Shown here one piece after another: positions 37,815 through 48,510 of a stretch of DNA of 64,000 nucleotides. The stretch's first letter is position 1; every line of letters begins with the position of its first letter. The notes under the pieces are model-generated. The model did not search any database. It had not been told where the DNA came from and worked only from the letters and a program-made list of their open reading frames with translations. This DNA is from Siphonodentalium dalli (taxonomy: Eukaryota; Mollusca; Scaphopoda; Gadilida; Siphonodentaliidae), in the NCBI GenBank assembly GCA_032622095.1, contig CP136063.1, forward strand, positions 184,987,956 to 185,051,955. The letters run 5' to 3'. A program made the position numbers and the translations under genes.

Positions 37815-40800
37815 GGTGATTATGTGGCCATATAGCGACAGCTTGTGCCACTAAATGTTCAAACTATACGAAATTTCCTTCAAAATTTGTCGATTTCTTA
37901 TTTGCCACCCCCCCCCCCCATGATATCTGTAGGTTGTCAACCGACGGTCAACTGGTCCGGGTTTTCAGTAAGGCGGGTACAAATGATGATTATGTGGCCA
38001 TATAGCGACAGCTTGTGCCACTAAATGTTCAAACTATACGAAATTTCCTTCAAAATTTGTCGATTTCTTATTTGCCATCCCCCCAGGATATCCGTGGGTG
38101 GTCAACCGACGGTCAACTGGTCCGGGTTTTCAGTAAGGCGGGTACAAATGGTGATTATGTCGGCCATATAGCGACAGCTTGTGCCACTAAATGTTCAAAC
38201 TATACGAAATTTCCTTCAAAATTTGTCGATTTCTTATTTGCCATCCCCCCAGGATATTCGTGGGTGGTCAACCGACGGTCAACTGGTCCGGGTTTTCAGT
38301 AAGGCGGGTACAAATGGTGATTATGTGGCCATATAGCGACAGCTTGTGCCACTAAATGTTCAAACTATACGAAATTTCCTTCAAAATTTGTCGATTTCTT
38401 ATTTGCCATCCCCCCAGGATATTCATGGGTGGTCAACCGACGGTCAACTGGTCCGGGTTTTCAGTAAGGCGGGTACAAATGGTGATTATGTGGCCATATA
38501 GCGGCAGCTTGTGCCACTAAATGTTCAAACTATACGAAATTTCCTTCAAAATTTGTCGATTTTTTATTTGCCATCCCCCCAGGATATCCGTGGGTGGTCA
38601 ACCGACGGTCAACTGGTCCGGGTTTTCAGTAAGGCGGGTACAAATGGTGATTATGTGGCCATATAGCGACAGCTTGTGCCACTAAATGTTCAAACTATAC
38701 GAAATTTCCTTCAAAATTTGTCGATTTCTTATTTGCCATCCCCCCAGGATATCCGTGGGTGGTCAACCGACGGTCAACTGGTCCGGGTTTTCAGTAAGGC
38801 GGGTACAAATGGTGATTATGTGGCCATATAGCGACAGCTTGTGCCACTAAATGTTCAAACTATACGAAATTTCCTTCAAAATTTGTCGATTTCTTATTTG
38901 CCATCCCCCCATGATATCTGTAGGTGGTCAACCGACGGTCAACTGGTCCGGGTTTTCAGTAAGGCGGGTACAAATGATGATTATGTGGCCATATAGCGAC
39001 AGCTTGTGCCACTAAATGTTCAAACTATACGAAATTTCCTTCAAAATTTGTCGATTTCTTATTTGCCATCCCCCCAGGATATTCGTGGGTGGTCAACCGA
39101 CGGTCAACTGGTCCGGGTTTTCAGTAAGGCGGGTACAAATGGTGATTATGTGGCCATATAGCGACAGCTTGTGCCACTAAATGTTCAAACTATACGAAAT
39201 TTCCTTCAAAATTTGTCGATTTCTTATTTGCCATCCCCCCATGATATCTGTAGGTGGTCAACCGACGGTCAACTGGTCCGGGTTTTCAGTAAGGCAGGTA
39301 CAAATGATGATTATGTGGCCATATAGCGACAGCTTGTGCCACTAAATGTTCAAACTATACGAAATTTCCTTCAAAATTTGTCGATTTCTTATTTGCCATC
39401 CCCCCAGGATATCCGTGGGTGGTCAACCGACGGTCAACTGGTCCGGGTTTTCAGTAAGGCGGGTACAAATGGTGATTATGTCGGCCATATAGCGACAGCT
39501 TGTGCCACTAAATGTTCAAACTATACGAAATTTCCTTCAAAATTTGTCGATTTCTTATTTGCCATCCCCCCAGGATATTCGTGGGTGGTCAACCGACGGT
39601 CAACTGGTCCGGGTTTTCAGTAAGGCGGGTACAAATGGTGATTATGTGGCCATATAGCGACAGCTTGTGCCACTAAATGTTCAAACTATACGAAATTTCC
39701 TTCAAAATTTGTCGATTTCTTATTTGCCATCCCCCCAGGATATTCATGGGTGGTCAACCGACGGTCAACTGGTCCGGGTTTTCAGTAAGGCGGGTACAAA
39801 TGGTGATTATGTGGCCATATAGCGGCAGCTTGTGCCACTAAATGTTCAAACTATACGAAATTTCCTTCAAAATTTGTCGATTTCTTATTTGCCATCCCCC
39901 CAGGATATTCGTGGGTGGTCAACCGACGGTCAACTGGTCCGGGTTTTCAGTAAGGCGGGTACAAATGGTGATTATGTGGCCATATAGCGACAGCTTGTGC
40001 CACTAAATGATCAAACTATACGAAATTTCCTTCAAAATTTGTCGATTTCTTATTTGCCATCCCCCCATGATATCCGTGGGTTGTCAACCGACGGTCAACT
40101 GGTCCGGGTTTTCAGTAAGGCGGGTACAAATGGTGATTATGTGGCCATATAGCGACAGCTTGTGCCACTAAATGTTCAAACTATACGAAATTTCCTTCAA
40201 AATTTGTCGATTTCTTATTTGCCACCCCCCCCCCCCCATGATATCTGTAGGTTGTCAACCGACGGTCAACTGGTCCGGGTTTTCAGTAAGGCGGGTACAA
40301 ATGATGATTATGTGGCCATATAGCGACAGCTTGTGCCACTAAATGTTCAAACTATACGAAATTTCCTTCAAAATTTGTCGATTTCTTATTTGCCATCCCC
40401 CCAGGATATCCGTGGGTGGTCAACCGACGGTCAACTGGTCCGGGTTTTCAGTAAGGCGGGTACAAATGGTGATTATGTCGGCCATATAGCGACAGCTTGT
40501 GCCACTAAATGTTCAAACTATACGAAATTTCCTTCAAAATTTGTCGATTTCTTATTTGCCATCCCCCCAGGATATTCGTGGGTGGTCAACCGACGGTCAA
40601 CTGGTCCGGGTTTTCAGTAAGGCGGGTACAAATGGTGATTATGTGGCCATATAGCGACAGCTTGTGCCACTAAATGTTCAAACTATACGAAATTTCCTTC
40701 AAAATTTGTCGATTTCTTATTTGCCATCCCCCCAGGATATTCATGGGTGGTCAACCGACGGTCAACTGGTCCGGGTTTTCAGTAAGGCGGGTACAAATGG

Positions 40801-43800
40801 TGATTATGTGGCCATATAGCGGCAGCTTGTGCCACTAAATGTTCAAACTATACGAAATTTCCTTCAAAATTTGTCGATTTTTTATTTGCCATCCCCCCAG
40901 GATATCCGTGGGTGGTCAACCGACGGTCAACTGGTCCGGGTTTTCAGTAAGGCGGGTACAAATGGTGATTATGTGGCCATATAGCGACAGCTTGTGCCAC
41001 TAAATGTTCAAACTATACGAAATTTCCTTCAAAATTTGTCGATTTCTTATTTGCCATCCCCCCAGGATATCCGTGGGTGGTCAACCGACGGTCAACTGGT
41101 CCGGGTTTTCAGTAAGGCGGGTACAAATGGTGATTATGTGGCCATATAGCGACAGCTTGTGCCACTAAATGTTCAAACTATACGAAATTTCCTTCAAAAT
41201 TTGTCGATTTCTTATTTGCCATCCCCCCATGATATCTGTAGGTGGTCAACCGACGGTCAACTGGTCCGGGTTTTCAGTAAGGCGGGTACAAATGATGATT
41301 ATGTGGCCATATAGCGACAGCTTGTGCCACTAAATGTTCAAACTATACGAAATTTCCTTCAAAATTTGTCGATTTCTTATTTGCCATCCCCCCAGGATAT
41401 TCGTGGGTGGTCAACCGACGGTCAACTGGTCCGGGTTTTCAGTAAGGCGGGTACAATTGGTGATTATGTGGCCATATAGCGACAGCTTGTGCCACTAAAT
41501 GTTCAAACTATACGAAATTTCCTTCAAAATTTGTCGATTTCTTATTTGCCATCCCCCCATGATATCTGTAGGTGGTCAACCGACGGTCAACTGGTCCGGG
41601 TTTTCAGTAAGGCGGGTACAAATGATGATTATGTGGCCATATAGCGACAGCTTGTGCCACTAAATGTTCAAACTATACGAAATTTCCTTCAAAATTTGTC
41701 GATTTCTTATTTGCCATCCCCCCAGGATATCCGTGGGTGGTCAACCGACGGTCAACTGGTCCGGGTTTTCAGTAAGGCGGGTACAAATGGTGATTATGTG
41801 GCCATATAGCGACAGCTTGTGCCACTAAATGTTCAAACTATACGAAATTTCCTTCAAAATTTGTCGATTTCTTATTTGCCATCCCCCCAGGATATTCGTG
41901 GGTGGTCAACCGACGGTCAACTGGTCCGGGTTTTCAGTAAGGCGGGTACAAATGGTGATTATGTGGCCATATAGCGACAGCTTGTGCCACTAAATGATCA
42001 AACTATACGAAATTTCCTTCAAAATTTGTCGATTTCTTATTTGCCATCCCCCCATGATATCCGTGGGTTGTCAACCGACGGTCAACTGGTCCGGGTTTTC
42101 AGTAAGGCGGGTACAAATGGTGATTATGTGGCCATATAGCGACAGCTTGTGCCACTAAATGTTCAAACTATACGAAATTTCCTTCAAAATTTGTCGATTT
42201 CTTATTTGCCATCCCCCCATGATATCTGTAGGTGGTCAACCGCCGGCAACTGGTCCGGGTTTTCAGTAAGGCGGGTACAAATGATGATTATGTGGCCATA
42301 TAGCGACAGCTTGTGCCACTAAATGTTCAAACTATACGAAATTTCCTTCAAAATTTGTCGATTTTTTATTTGCCATCCCCCCAGGATATCCGTGGGTGGT
42401 CAACCGACGGTCAACTGGTCCGGGTTTTCAGTAAGGCGGGTACAAATGGTGATTATGTGGCCATATAGCGACAGCTTGTGCCACTAAATGTTCAAACTAT
42501 ACGAAATTTCCTTCAAAATTTGTCGATTTCTTATTTGCCATCCCCCCAGGATATCCGTGGGTGGTCAACCGACGGTCAACTGGTCCGGGTTTTCAGTAAG
42601 GCGGGTACAAATGGTGATTATGTGGCCATATAGCGACAGCTTGTGCCACTAAATGTTCAAACTATACGAAATTTCCTTCAAAATTTGTCGATTTCTTATT
42701 TGCCATCCCCCCATGATATCTGTAGGTGGTCAACCGACGGTCAACTGGTCCGGGTTTTCAGTAAGGCGGGTACAAATGATGATTATGTGGCCATATAGCG
42801 ACAGCTTGTGCCACTAAATGTTCAAACTATACGAAATTTCCTTCAAAATTTGTCGATTTCTTATTTGCCATCCCCCCAGGATATTCGTGGGTGGTCAACC
42901 GACGGTCAACTGGTCCGGGTTTTCAGTAAGGCGGGTACAAATGGTGATTATGTGGCCATATAGCGACAGCTTGTGCCACTAAATGTTCAAACTATACGAA
43001 ATTTCCTTCAAAATTTGTCGATTTCTTATTTGCCATCCCCCCATGATATCTGTAGGTGGTCAACCGACGGTCAACTGGTCCGGGTTTTCAGTAAGGCGGG
43101 TACAAATGATGATTATGTGGCCATATAGCGACAGCTTGTGCCACTAAATGTTCAAACTATACGAAATTTCCTTCAAAATTTGTCGATTTCTTATTTGCCA
43201 TCCCCCCAGGATATCCGTGGGTGGTCAACCGACGGTCAACTGGTCCGGGTTTTCAGTAAGGCGGGTACAAATGGTGATTATGTGGCCATATAGCGACAGC
43301 TTGTGCCACTAAATGTTCAAACTATACGAAATTTCCTTCAAAATTTGTCGATTTCTTATTTGCCATCCCCCCAGGATATTCGTGGGTGGTCAACCGACGG
43401 TCAACTGGTCCGGGTTTTCAGTAAGGCGGGTACAAATGGTGATTATGTGGCCATATAGCGACAGCTTGTGCCACTAAATGATCAAACTATACGAAATTTC
43501 CTTCAAAATTTGTCGATTTCTTATTTGCCATCCCCCCATGATATCCGTGGGTTGTCAACCGACGGTCAACTGGTCCGGGTTTTCAGTAAGGCGGGTACAA
43601 ATGGTGATTATGTGGCCATATAGCGACAGCTTGTGCCACTAAATGTTCAAACTATACGAAATTTCCTTCAAAATTTGTCGATTTCTTATTTGCCATCCCC
43701 CCATGATATCTGTAGGTGGTCAACCGCCGGCAACTGGTCCGGGTTTTCAGTAAGGCGGGTACAAATGATGATTAATTGGCCATATAGCGACAGCTTGTGC

Positions 43801-44398
43801 CACTAAATGTTCAAACTATACGAAATTTCCTTCAAAATTTGTCGATTTCTTATTTGCCATCCCCTCAGGATATCCGTGGGTGATCAACCGACGGTCAACT
43901 GGTCCGGGTTTTCAGTAAGGCGGGTACAAATGGTGATTATGTGGCCATATAGCGACAGCTTGTGCCACTAAATGTTCAAACTATACGAAATTTCCTTCAA
44001 AATTTGTCGATTTCTTATTTGCCATCCCCCCATGATATCTGTAGGTGGTCAACCGACGGTCAACTGGTCCGGGTTTTCAGTAAGGCGGGTACAAATGATG
44101 ATTATGTGGCCATATAGCGACAGCTTGTGCCACTAAATGTTCAAACTATACGAAATTTCCTTCAAAATTTGTCGATTTCTTATTTGCCATCCCCCCAGGA
44201 TATTCGTGGGTGGTCAACCGACGGTCAACTGGTCCGGGTTTTCAGTAAGGCGGGTACAAATGGTGATTATGTGGCCATATAGCGACAGCTTGTGCCACTA
44301 AATGTTCAAACTATACGAAATTTCCTTCAAAATTTGTCGATTTCTTATTTGCCATCCCCCCATGATATCTGTAGGTGGTCAACCGACGGTCAACTGGG
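37815..44398 (-). repeat. 165-bp satellite, right arm (~40 monomers, inverted)
   Basis: The same monomer in reverse orientation. Higher-order blocks are visible: the variant ATGTCGGCC recurs at about 38158, 39480 and 40477, a long C-run at 37914 and 40221 (2,307 bp, 14 monomers), and GCCGGCAACTGG at about 42241 and 43727 (~1,486 bp, 9 monomers). The three identical 95-codon frames (38015, 39336, 40333) come from the ATGTCGGCC variant joining two monomers in frame and are not genes. Confidence 0.96.
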
Positions 44399-44480
44399 GC
44401 TAATGATCACGAAGGCGGTAGGAATCCTCGTTATAATAGCGTATTGTGATGATATGATATGTTTTCTTTTATTTAAAATA

Positions 44481-44534
44481 CCATCGGATGGCAAATAGCG
44501 CATATCGGTAGAATCGCTATTTGCCATCCGATGG
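44481..44534. repeat. right terminal hairpin of the foldback transposon
   Basis: Same 20-bp perfect stem as the left hairpin, followed by the terminal ...GGCGAATAGCCGCTGCC. Confidence 0.92.
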
Positions 44535-44548
44535 CGAATAGCCGCTGC

Positions 44549-45037
44549 CGAGATTGGTCGGTAGTTTTCTGGATTACTGCGGTCCCCTTTTTTATGGATT
44601 GGGACTACGTTTGCTCGTTTCCATTCAGTTGGAAAATATGCTTCTTTAAGAAAACGATTGTATATTATAGAAAGGGGGGTGCTGAGACTGAGACAATTCT
44701 TCAGAATACGCGGGCTTATTTGGTCGGGTCCAGAGGCTTTGTCGGCTTTTGTTACTTTCAGGGCATTAAAAACGTCAATTTCACTAATTGGGATATTATT
44801 TAGCATGGGGGTGTTTGTCTCGTCGACAGGCGGGTCTGGCAGATCGTAGGTCATATTCAATGAGGCAATATTGCAAAAATAATCATTTAGTACAGTTGCT
44901 TTCTCGTAATCTGAGGAAGAAACTATTCCATTCCTCGAGAGGGGCGGGACCCAATTAACTTTTTTGCGGGACAGTTTGTTGAAAATCTTCCACCATTTTG
45001 AGTCGCCAGTTTCTGGATCTTGAAGGATTGATTCCAT
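44549..45037 (-). pseudogene. LINE ORF2 linker and N-terminal RT part, frameshifted from the endonuclease
   Basis: 163 LINE-derived codons. They include WKIFNKLSRKK, the KADKASGPDQISPRILK motif that opens the RT domain in these LINEs, and VVPIHKKGDRSNPENYRPIS, where the insertion cuts in. The last ~50 codons of the open frame (down to 44390) are read from the insertion. The first Met is internal; this frame continues the endonuclease frame after a one-base slip. Confidence 0.9.
44550..44558. repeat. right 9-bp target-site duplication of the foldback insertion
   Basis: GAGATTGGT, identical to 33151-33159. The next LINE bases encode the NYRP part of the RT motif. Confidence 0.92.
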
Positions 45038-46220
45038 TTTTTGTATATGAATTTTCTTTGAAGTTTCGTACTTCAGTAATTACTTCATTGCGGATTGTCC
45101 GATATTTTTGCCACATGGCTGGGGTGTTCCTAGCTTTTGCAGTTTTGTGTACCCTTTTCCGTTGTCTAATGAGATACTTAACTCTCGGTGTCATCCATTC
45201 AGGCTCGTTCTGACGGCATTTGACAATTTTGCTGGGTACATATTTGACGATAAGATTATTCATATATGATGTGAATGTTGAGCAGATTTCATCAGTTCCC
45301 AGGTTGTCAATTATTCGGTTCCAGTCACATGAACGAATTTCATTGTTTAAGGAAATAAAATTAGCCTCATCATACATGTAAATAAGACGATTAAAAGATT
45401 TGCTTCCTTTCTGTTTGTCTTCGATTTCTATCGTGGCATATACCGGCACATGATAGCGGACTAGATCGGAAAAAAAGGGATCCAGGGTACCAGATCCTTT
45501 CAGTTCACATAGATCATTTATGAATATTAGATCTATTATGGTTTCAGAGTATTCTGTGAAGTTTGTGGAGTCGTGAATAACTTGTTTCAGATTACATTCT
45601 GCGACTATGGTTTGTACTTTCTTGTTTACAGGGTTGTATTGATTTTCATTAAAGTCTCCAGAGACAATTAGTTTGTGTGTGGGATTCGAATTTATGGTGT
45701 CACCGATGTTTTCTAATATGTTGTGCCAGCAATTCACATTTGGGGGGCGGTAAAAAAAACCAATCAACACTCTTTCTCTCGGTAATATAACTTCAAGCCA
45801 AATGCTTTCTAAACCAGGTTTCTCGATATCTTTTCTGCGTGTATAGGCTAAATCGTTTTTGATATAAGCGATCACGCCCCCACCTACACTGTCCGTTCCT
45901 ACTCTGTCGGCTCGCTCGGGTTCGTGAAATCCGTGTATTAGTAAGTCATGCTGGTCCGTTTTATCGCTCAACCAAGATTCCGTAAAGCCGCATATATCGT
46001 AATTTTGTATTTCGGTGGCAAGTATGTCGATTTTAGGGAGGAAACTTTGTACGTTCAAATGGAATAGTGACAGTTGACCATTATTGGTGGGACCAGGATT
46101 TGGTTTAATATCACCAGAAGTGATGAGAAGATGCCTGAACCAGAAGGGAATTCCAATTTGGGTATTGACCAAAAGATTGTGTCGGACGTTTTTTTCGCGT
46201 AGATGTAGTTGAGATTTCAA
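44955..46220 (-). CDS. LINE ORF2 N-terminal part: EEP (APE-type) endonuclease
   Basis: The enzyme nicks genomic DNA to prime target-primed reverse transcription. EEP motifs in order: LFHLNVQS (Asn56), FTESWL (Glu81), GGGVIAYI (113-120), YRPPN, SGDFN (187-191), DLIFIND and SDLVRYHVPV (His257). Just before the domain is SGDIKPNPGP, a motif common at this place in CR1-like LINEs and similar to 2A peptides. The true LINE frame is left at about codon 395, where an A6 run (45037-45042 on the plus strand as T6) shifts it; the last ~27 codons are out of frame. The Met at 46218-46220 is the first in frame, but the real start is uncertain. Confidence 0.9.
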   Translation of the reverse strand: MKSQLHLREKNVRHNLLVNTQIGIPFWFRHLLITSGDIKPNPGPTNNGQLSLFHLNVQSFLPKIDILATEIQNYDICGFTESWLSDKTDQHDLLIHGFHEPERADRVGTDSVGGGVIAYIKNDLAYTRRKDIEKPGLESIWLEVILPRERVLIGFFYRPPNVNCWHNILENIGDTINSNPTHKLIVSGDFNENQYNPVNKKVQTIVAECNLKQVIHDSTNFTEYSETIIDLIFINDLCELKGSGTLDPFFSDLVRYHVPVYATIEIEDKQKGSKSFNRLIYMYDEANFISLNNEIRSCDWNRIIDNLGTDEICSTFTSYMNNLIVKYVPSKIVKCRQNEPEWMTPRVKYLIRQRKRVHKTAKARNTPAMWQKYRTIRNEVITEVRNFKENSYTKNGINPSRSRNWRLKMVEDFQQTVPQKS

Positions 46221-46862
46221 TTTTGTCGTTGTATCTCACCATAAACAGCATGAGTAAGGCCAGTAGTATTTCATTTTTACCAGCGCCCTTTAGTTGTAAT
46301 CCAATGTAAAAGATGAGTAATTCCGATATCAATGGGTCGCATCTATGTTTTCGCTTAGCATAACGCGCGCGAGTATAGAACATGCCTACCCGTGAACGGT
46401 GCGCGTCAGCCAGGATCATCGGTGTATATCTTAGTATATTTTAATTGGGTAGGCAGTTCGTTCCTGTCATCGGTTCGTCTGTTTGAGGCCTGAGTCAATA
46501 GCCGGGGATTGTATGAGTAATCATAAAGATGTAAGGATAGAGAGGGTGTGGCGATGGATGTAAGAATAAAGGTAATAATGATAAGCATGGTATAGAGATA
46601 TACACACATGAAAGTAGAAAATCATAAACAGTTCTGAAAAAAATAATTATATACACTGCAATACTTATGTGTTTGTTTGTAAGTTCAATATATAAAACGG
46701 TGACCTATGATACCAATATTGTCGTGTGAATTAATTCTACCAATATTAGTACAGATTGTGCGAGCGTTTATGGATGAGAATGATCAGATGTGAGCTTACA
46801 ATGTGTAGTAAATGACGGACATCCGTGTGTAAATATATTATGTAACTAAATTACGGATGTAT
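46221..46862 (-). other. probable LINE 5' flank; no ORF1 found
   Basis: Two frames of 102 and 67 codons (46111-46419 and 46406-46609, minus) lack ORF1-like motifs such as a coiled coil, RRM or zinc knuckles. They may be 5' UTR translated by chance. The 5' end of the LINE is not defined. Confidence 0.35.
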
Positions 46863-46922
46863 TGTGATCAAATTGGAAGTCCACTGGTTATATAACCAGT
46901 TGACTTCCATTTTGATCACAAC
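46863..46922. repeat. 60-bp hairpin
   Basis: TGTGATCAAATTGGAAGTC and CACTGGTTATATAACCAGTTG are followed by the complement ACTTCCATTTTGATCACA, an almost perfect 60-bp palindrome. It may be the core of a small MITE, since TACGGATG at 46852 and CCGTAATG at 46927 extend it weakly. Confidence 0.82.
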
Positions 46923-47627
46923 ACAACCGTAATGTACGTAGACATACAGTCCCAGACTTATCACCAATCGGTTACAATAATAATAGTATTCGTGTTTGGC
47001 GTGCATAACCAGGTGAAAGATCGGTCACTCTACGTGAGTACGAAGAACGATAACACAACATGGGCTTACGGTCGAAAGGGAGATAATTCTACGGTCGCCA
47101 GCGAGTGAAATAATCTCATATATGCATTATTTGACATCAATATACACTCTATATGGGCGTACAATGATGTTTTTAAAACAGTCCAATATGGGACTAGTTC
47201 CATACGAAATAAGCCAATAATGGCAATGTTGTGAATTGTTTAATCTACTTTTTTCGTCGGCATGACTTACCAGATTCACACTCTTTACAATATGTCGTCA
47301 CTGCGGCCCGCGTCATTCAACGGAATAAAGGGTATAAGCTCACCATTGGAATATTTGAGAATCGAATAAGGCCAATGTGCATTTATGTGCATATTTAGGT
47401 CCAATATGAACCTATTTGTACGAGGATATGTTGACAACACATGGTATTTGTAGTTTTGTATTATAATCACATTCAATCGATGCACCAAAAACAGCTGCAC
47501 TGGAGAAAAACAATTGTCAATAAGGCCAACTTAGGTTAGTCGAATGTTTGTCCACATGATGCACAACTAGCTAATTACATGTAACTCGAGTCACAGTTTT
47601 GCACATTTTGATCTTTCTTGCATTTTG
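46923..47627. other. unrecognised DNA
   Basis: No gene or repeat recognised. A 71-codon frame (47285-47500, minus) has no known motif. Confidence 0.5.
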
Positions 47628-47835
47628 TATTTGATGTGAAGCACTCCGGTAGGGTTATAAAATATAAATTAGGAATTATCGTGCCCAAAGTATTATTATC
47701 ATGTTATGTCTTTACGAATATTAATCCAAATTGACGATTCACACCATCATTATTATATGTTAATGTATTATATTATATATTATATATAAATGCAATGACT
47801 ATTGATGGCGAAATCATTTGTGTTAAATATTTCAT
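47628..47835 (-). repeat. dispersed repeat family A, partial copy 4
   Basis: GATGTGAAGCACTCCGGTAGGG through GATGGCGAAATCATTTG matches one half of the 9165-9545 copy. A (TA)-rich expansion at about 47767-47790 interrupts it, and the distal half is missing. Confidence 0.75.
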
Positions 47836-47893
47836 AGCAGCCATTGTCCTCCAGATCAGGGAATTTACGATAATAAACTGTAACATTATAACT

Positions 47894-47945
47894 CTTTAAT
47901 GTCAAGCTTTCGGACCGAGCTGGACCTTCATCAGGACAGTCGAAA
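47894..47945 (-). ncRNA. hammerhead-like core, possible Penelope-like element remnant
   Basis: On the minus strand CCTGATGAAGGTCC is followed by AGCTC and GGTCCGAAAGCTTGAC. The boxes CTGATGA and GAAA, with a potential stem II between them, are the conserved core of hammerhead ribozymes found in Penelope-like retroelements. Stem II here would be GGTCC/GGTCC with a central T-T mismatch, so it is probably inactive. I could not fold stems I and III with confidence. Confidence 0.3.
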
Positions 47946-48114
47946 TATTAGAACTACATCTTCACAGTACAGCAATAATGCAAATGATTTCTGTACTGTC
48001 TCAAAATTTCAAACCTCATACTTACCCTTAGGTTAGAAAATTCTCCAACTGATGACCCTTTCAGTCCACAGTTCTGACCAAATGTAGTAAAATTATGGAA
48101 TCCTATTATAGGGC

Positions 48115-48510
48115 CACTTGCTAATGGCGCTTTCGGCGCACCTTTTGTCGCTTTCGGCGCTTTCGGCGCGCGCCGAAACATACCCTAATGGCGCACCTTG
48201 TGTCGCTTCCGGCGCGCGCCATTAGGGAGTGGACCTAATAGTATGCCTAATGGCGCTTTCGGCGCGCGCCGAAAGCGACAAAAAGTGCGCCATTAGTAAC
48301 GCGCCGAAAGATGCGCTAATATCGCACATTTTGTCGCTTTCGGCGCGCGGCCGAAAGCGCCGAAAGCGACAAAAAGTGCGCCGAAAGCGACAAATAGTGC
48401 GCCGTAACGGCGCATATTTTTTCGCTTTCGGCGCTTTCGGCGCGTTACTAATGGCGCACTTTTTGTCGCGCGTGGCGCGCGGCGAAAGCGCCATTAGGAA
48501 GTGGCCCTAA
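48115..48510. repeat. GC-rich multi-palindromic block, copy 1
   Basis: GGCGCTTTCGGCGCGCGCCG, CGAAAGCGACAAAAAGTGCG and their complements recur many times, giving overlapping hairpins and very high CpG density in otherwise AT-rich DNA. Frames of 90 and 93 codons on opposite strands both translate this palindrome and are not genes. Confidence 0.9.

Larger units (their letters stand above)
33160..44549. mobile_element. 11.39-kb satellite-carrying foldback transposon inserted in the LINE
   Basis: The unit is delimited by the 9-bp duplication GAGATTGGT. Its ends are imperfect inverted repeats (GGAAGTGTCTATTCGCC and the complement GGCAGCGGCTATTCGCC), each followed by a 54-bp hairpin and then ~80 bp of unique inverted sequence (including GATCATTAGGCCC in the left copy). 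The interior is only a 165-bp satellite in two inverted arms. No transposase or other protein is encoded; the 95-, 61- and 68-codon frames translate the satellite or termini. Duplications of 9 bp and GG-starting ends are compatible with MULE- or Merlin-type elements, but the superfamily is unassigned. Confidence 0.93.
31533..46220 (-). mobile_element. non-LTR retrotransposon (LINE, CR1/Jockey-like), split by an 11.4-kb insertion
   Basis: Read on the minus strand and without the insertion (33160-44549 plus one 9-bp target copy), one frame of about 1,096 codons encodes endonuclease, reverse transcriptase and a C-terminal CCHC-like segment. The order EEP endonuclease, RT, cysteine/histidine tail is that of CR1/Jockey-group ORF2. 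Only three defects are seen: the insertion, a one-base slip near 45037-45042, and a stop at 31920-31922. Otherwise it looks young. I found no ORF1 upstream, so the element may be 5'-truncated. Clade assignment is by motif style only. Confidence 0.88.

Noticed and set aside
38015-40620. Three identical 95-codon proteins
   Set aside because: They arise where a one-base variant joins two 165-bp satellite monomers in frame; periodic recurrence follows the satellite blocks, not genes.
46111-46609. LINE ORF1
   Set aside because: The two short minus-strand frames show no zinc knuckle, RRM, PHD or coiled coil.
48222-48510. 90- and 93-codon frames with repeated RRFCRFR/APKAPKAK
   Set aside because: Both strands of a palindromic GCGCCGAAAG repeat give similar peptides; low complexity.
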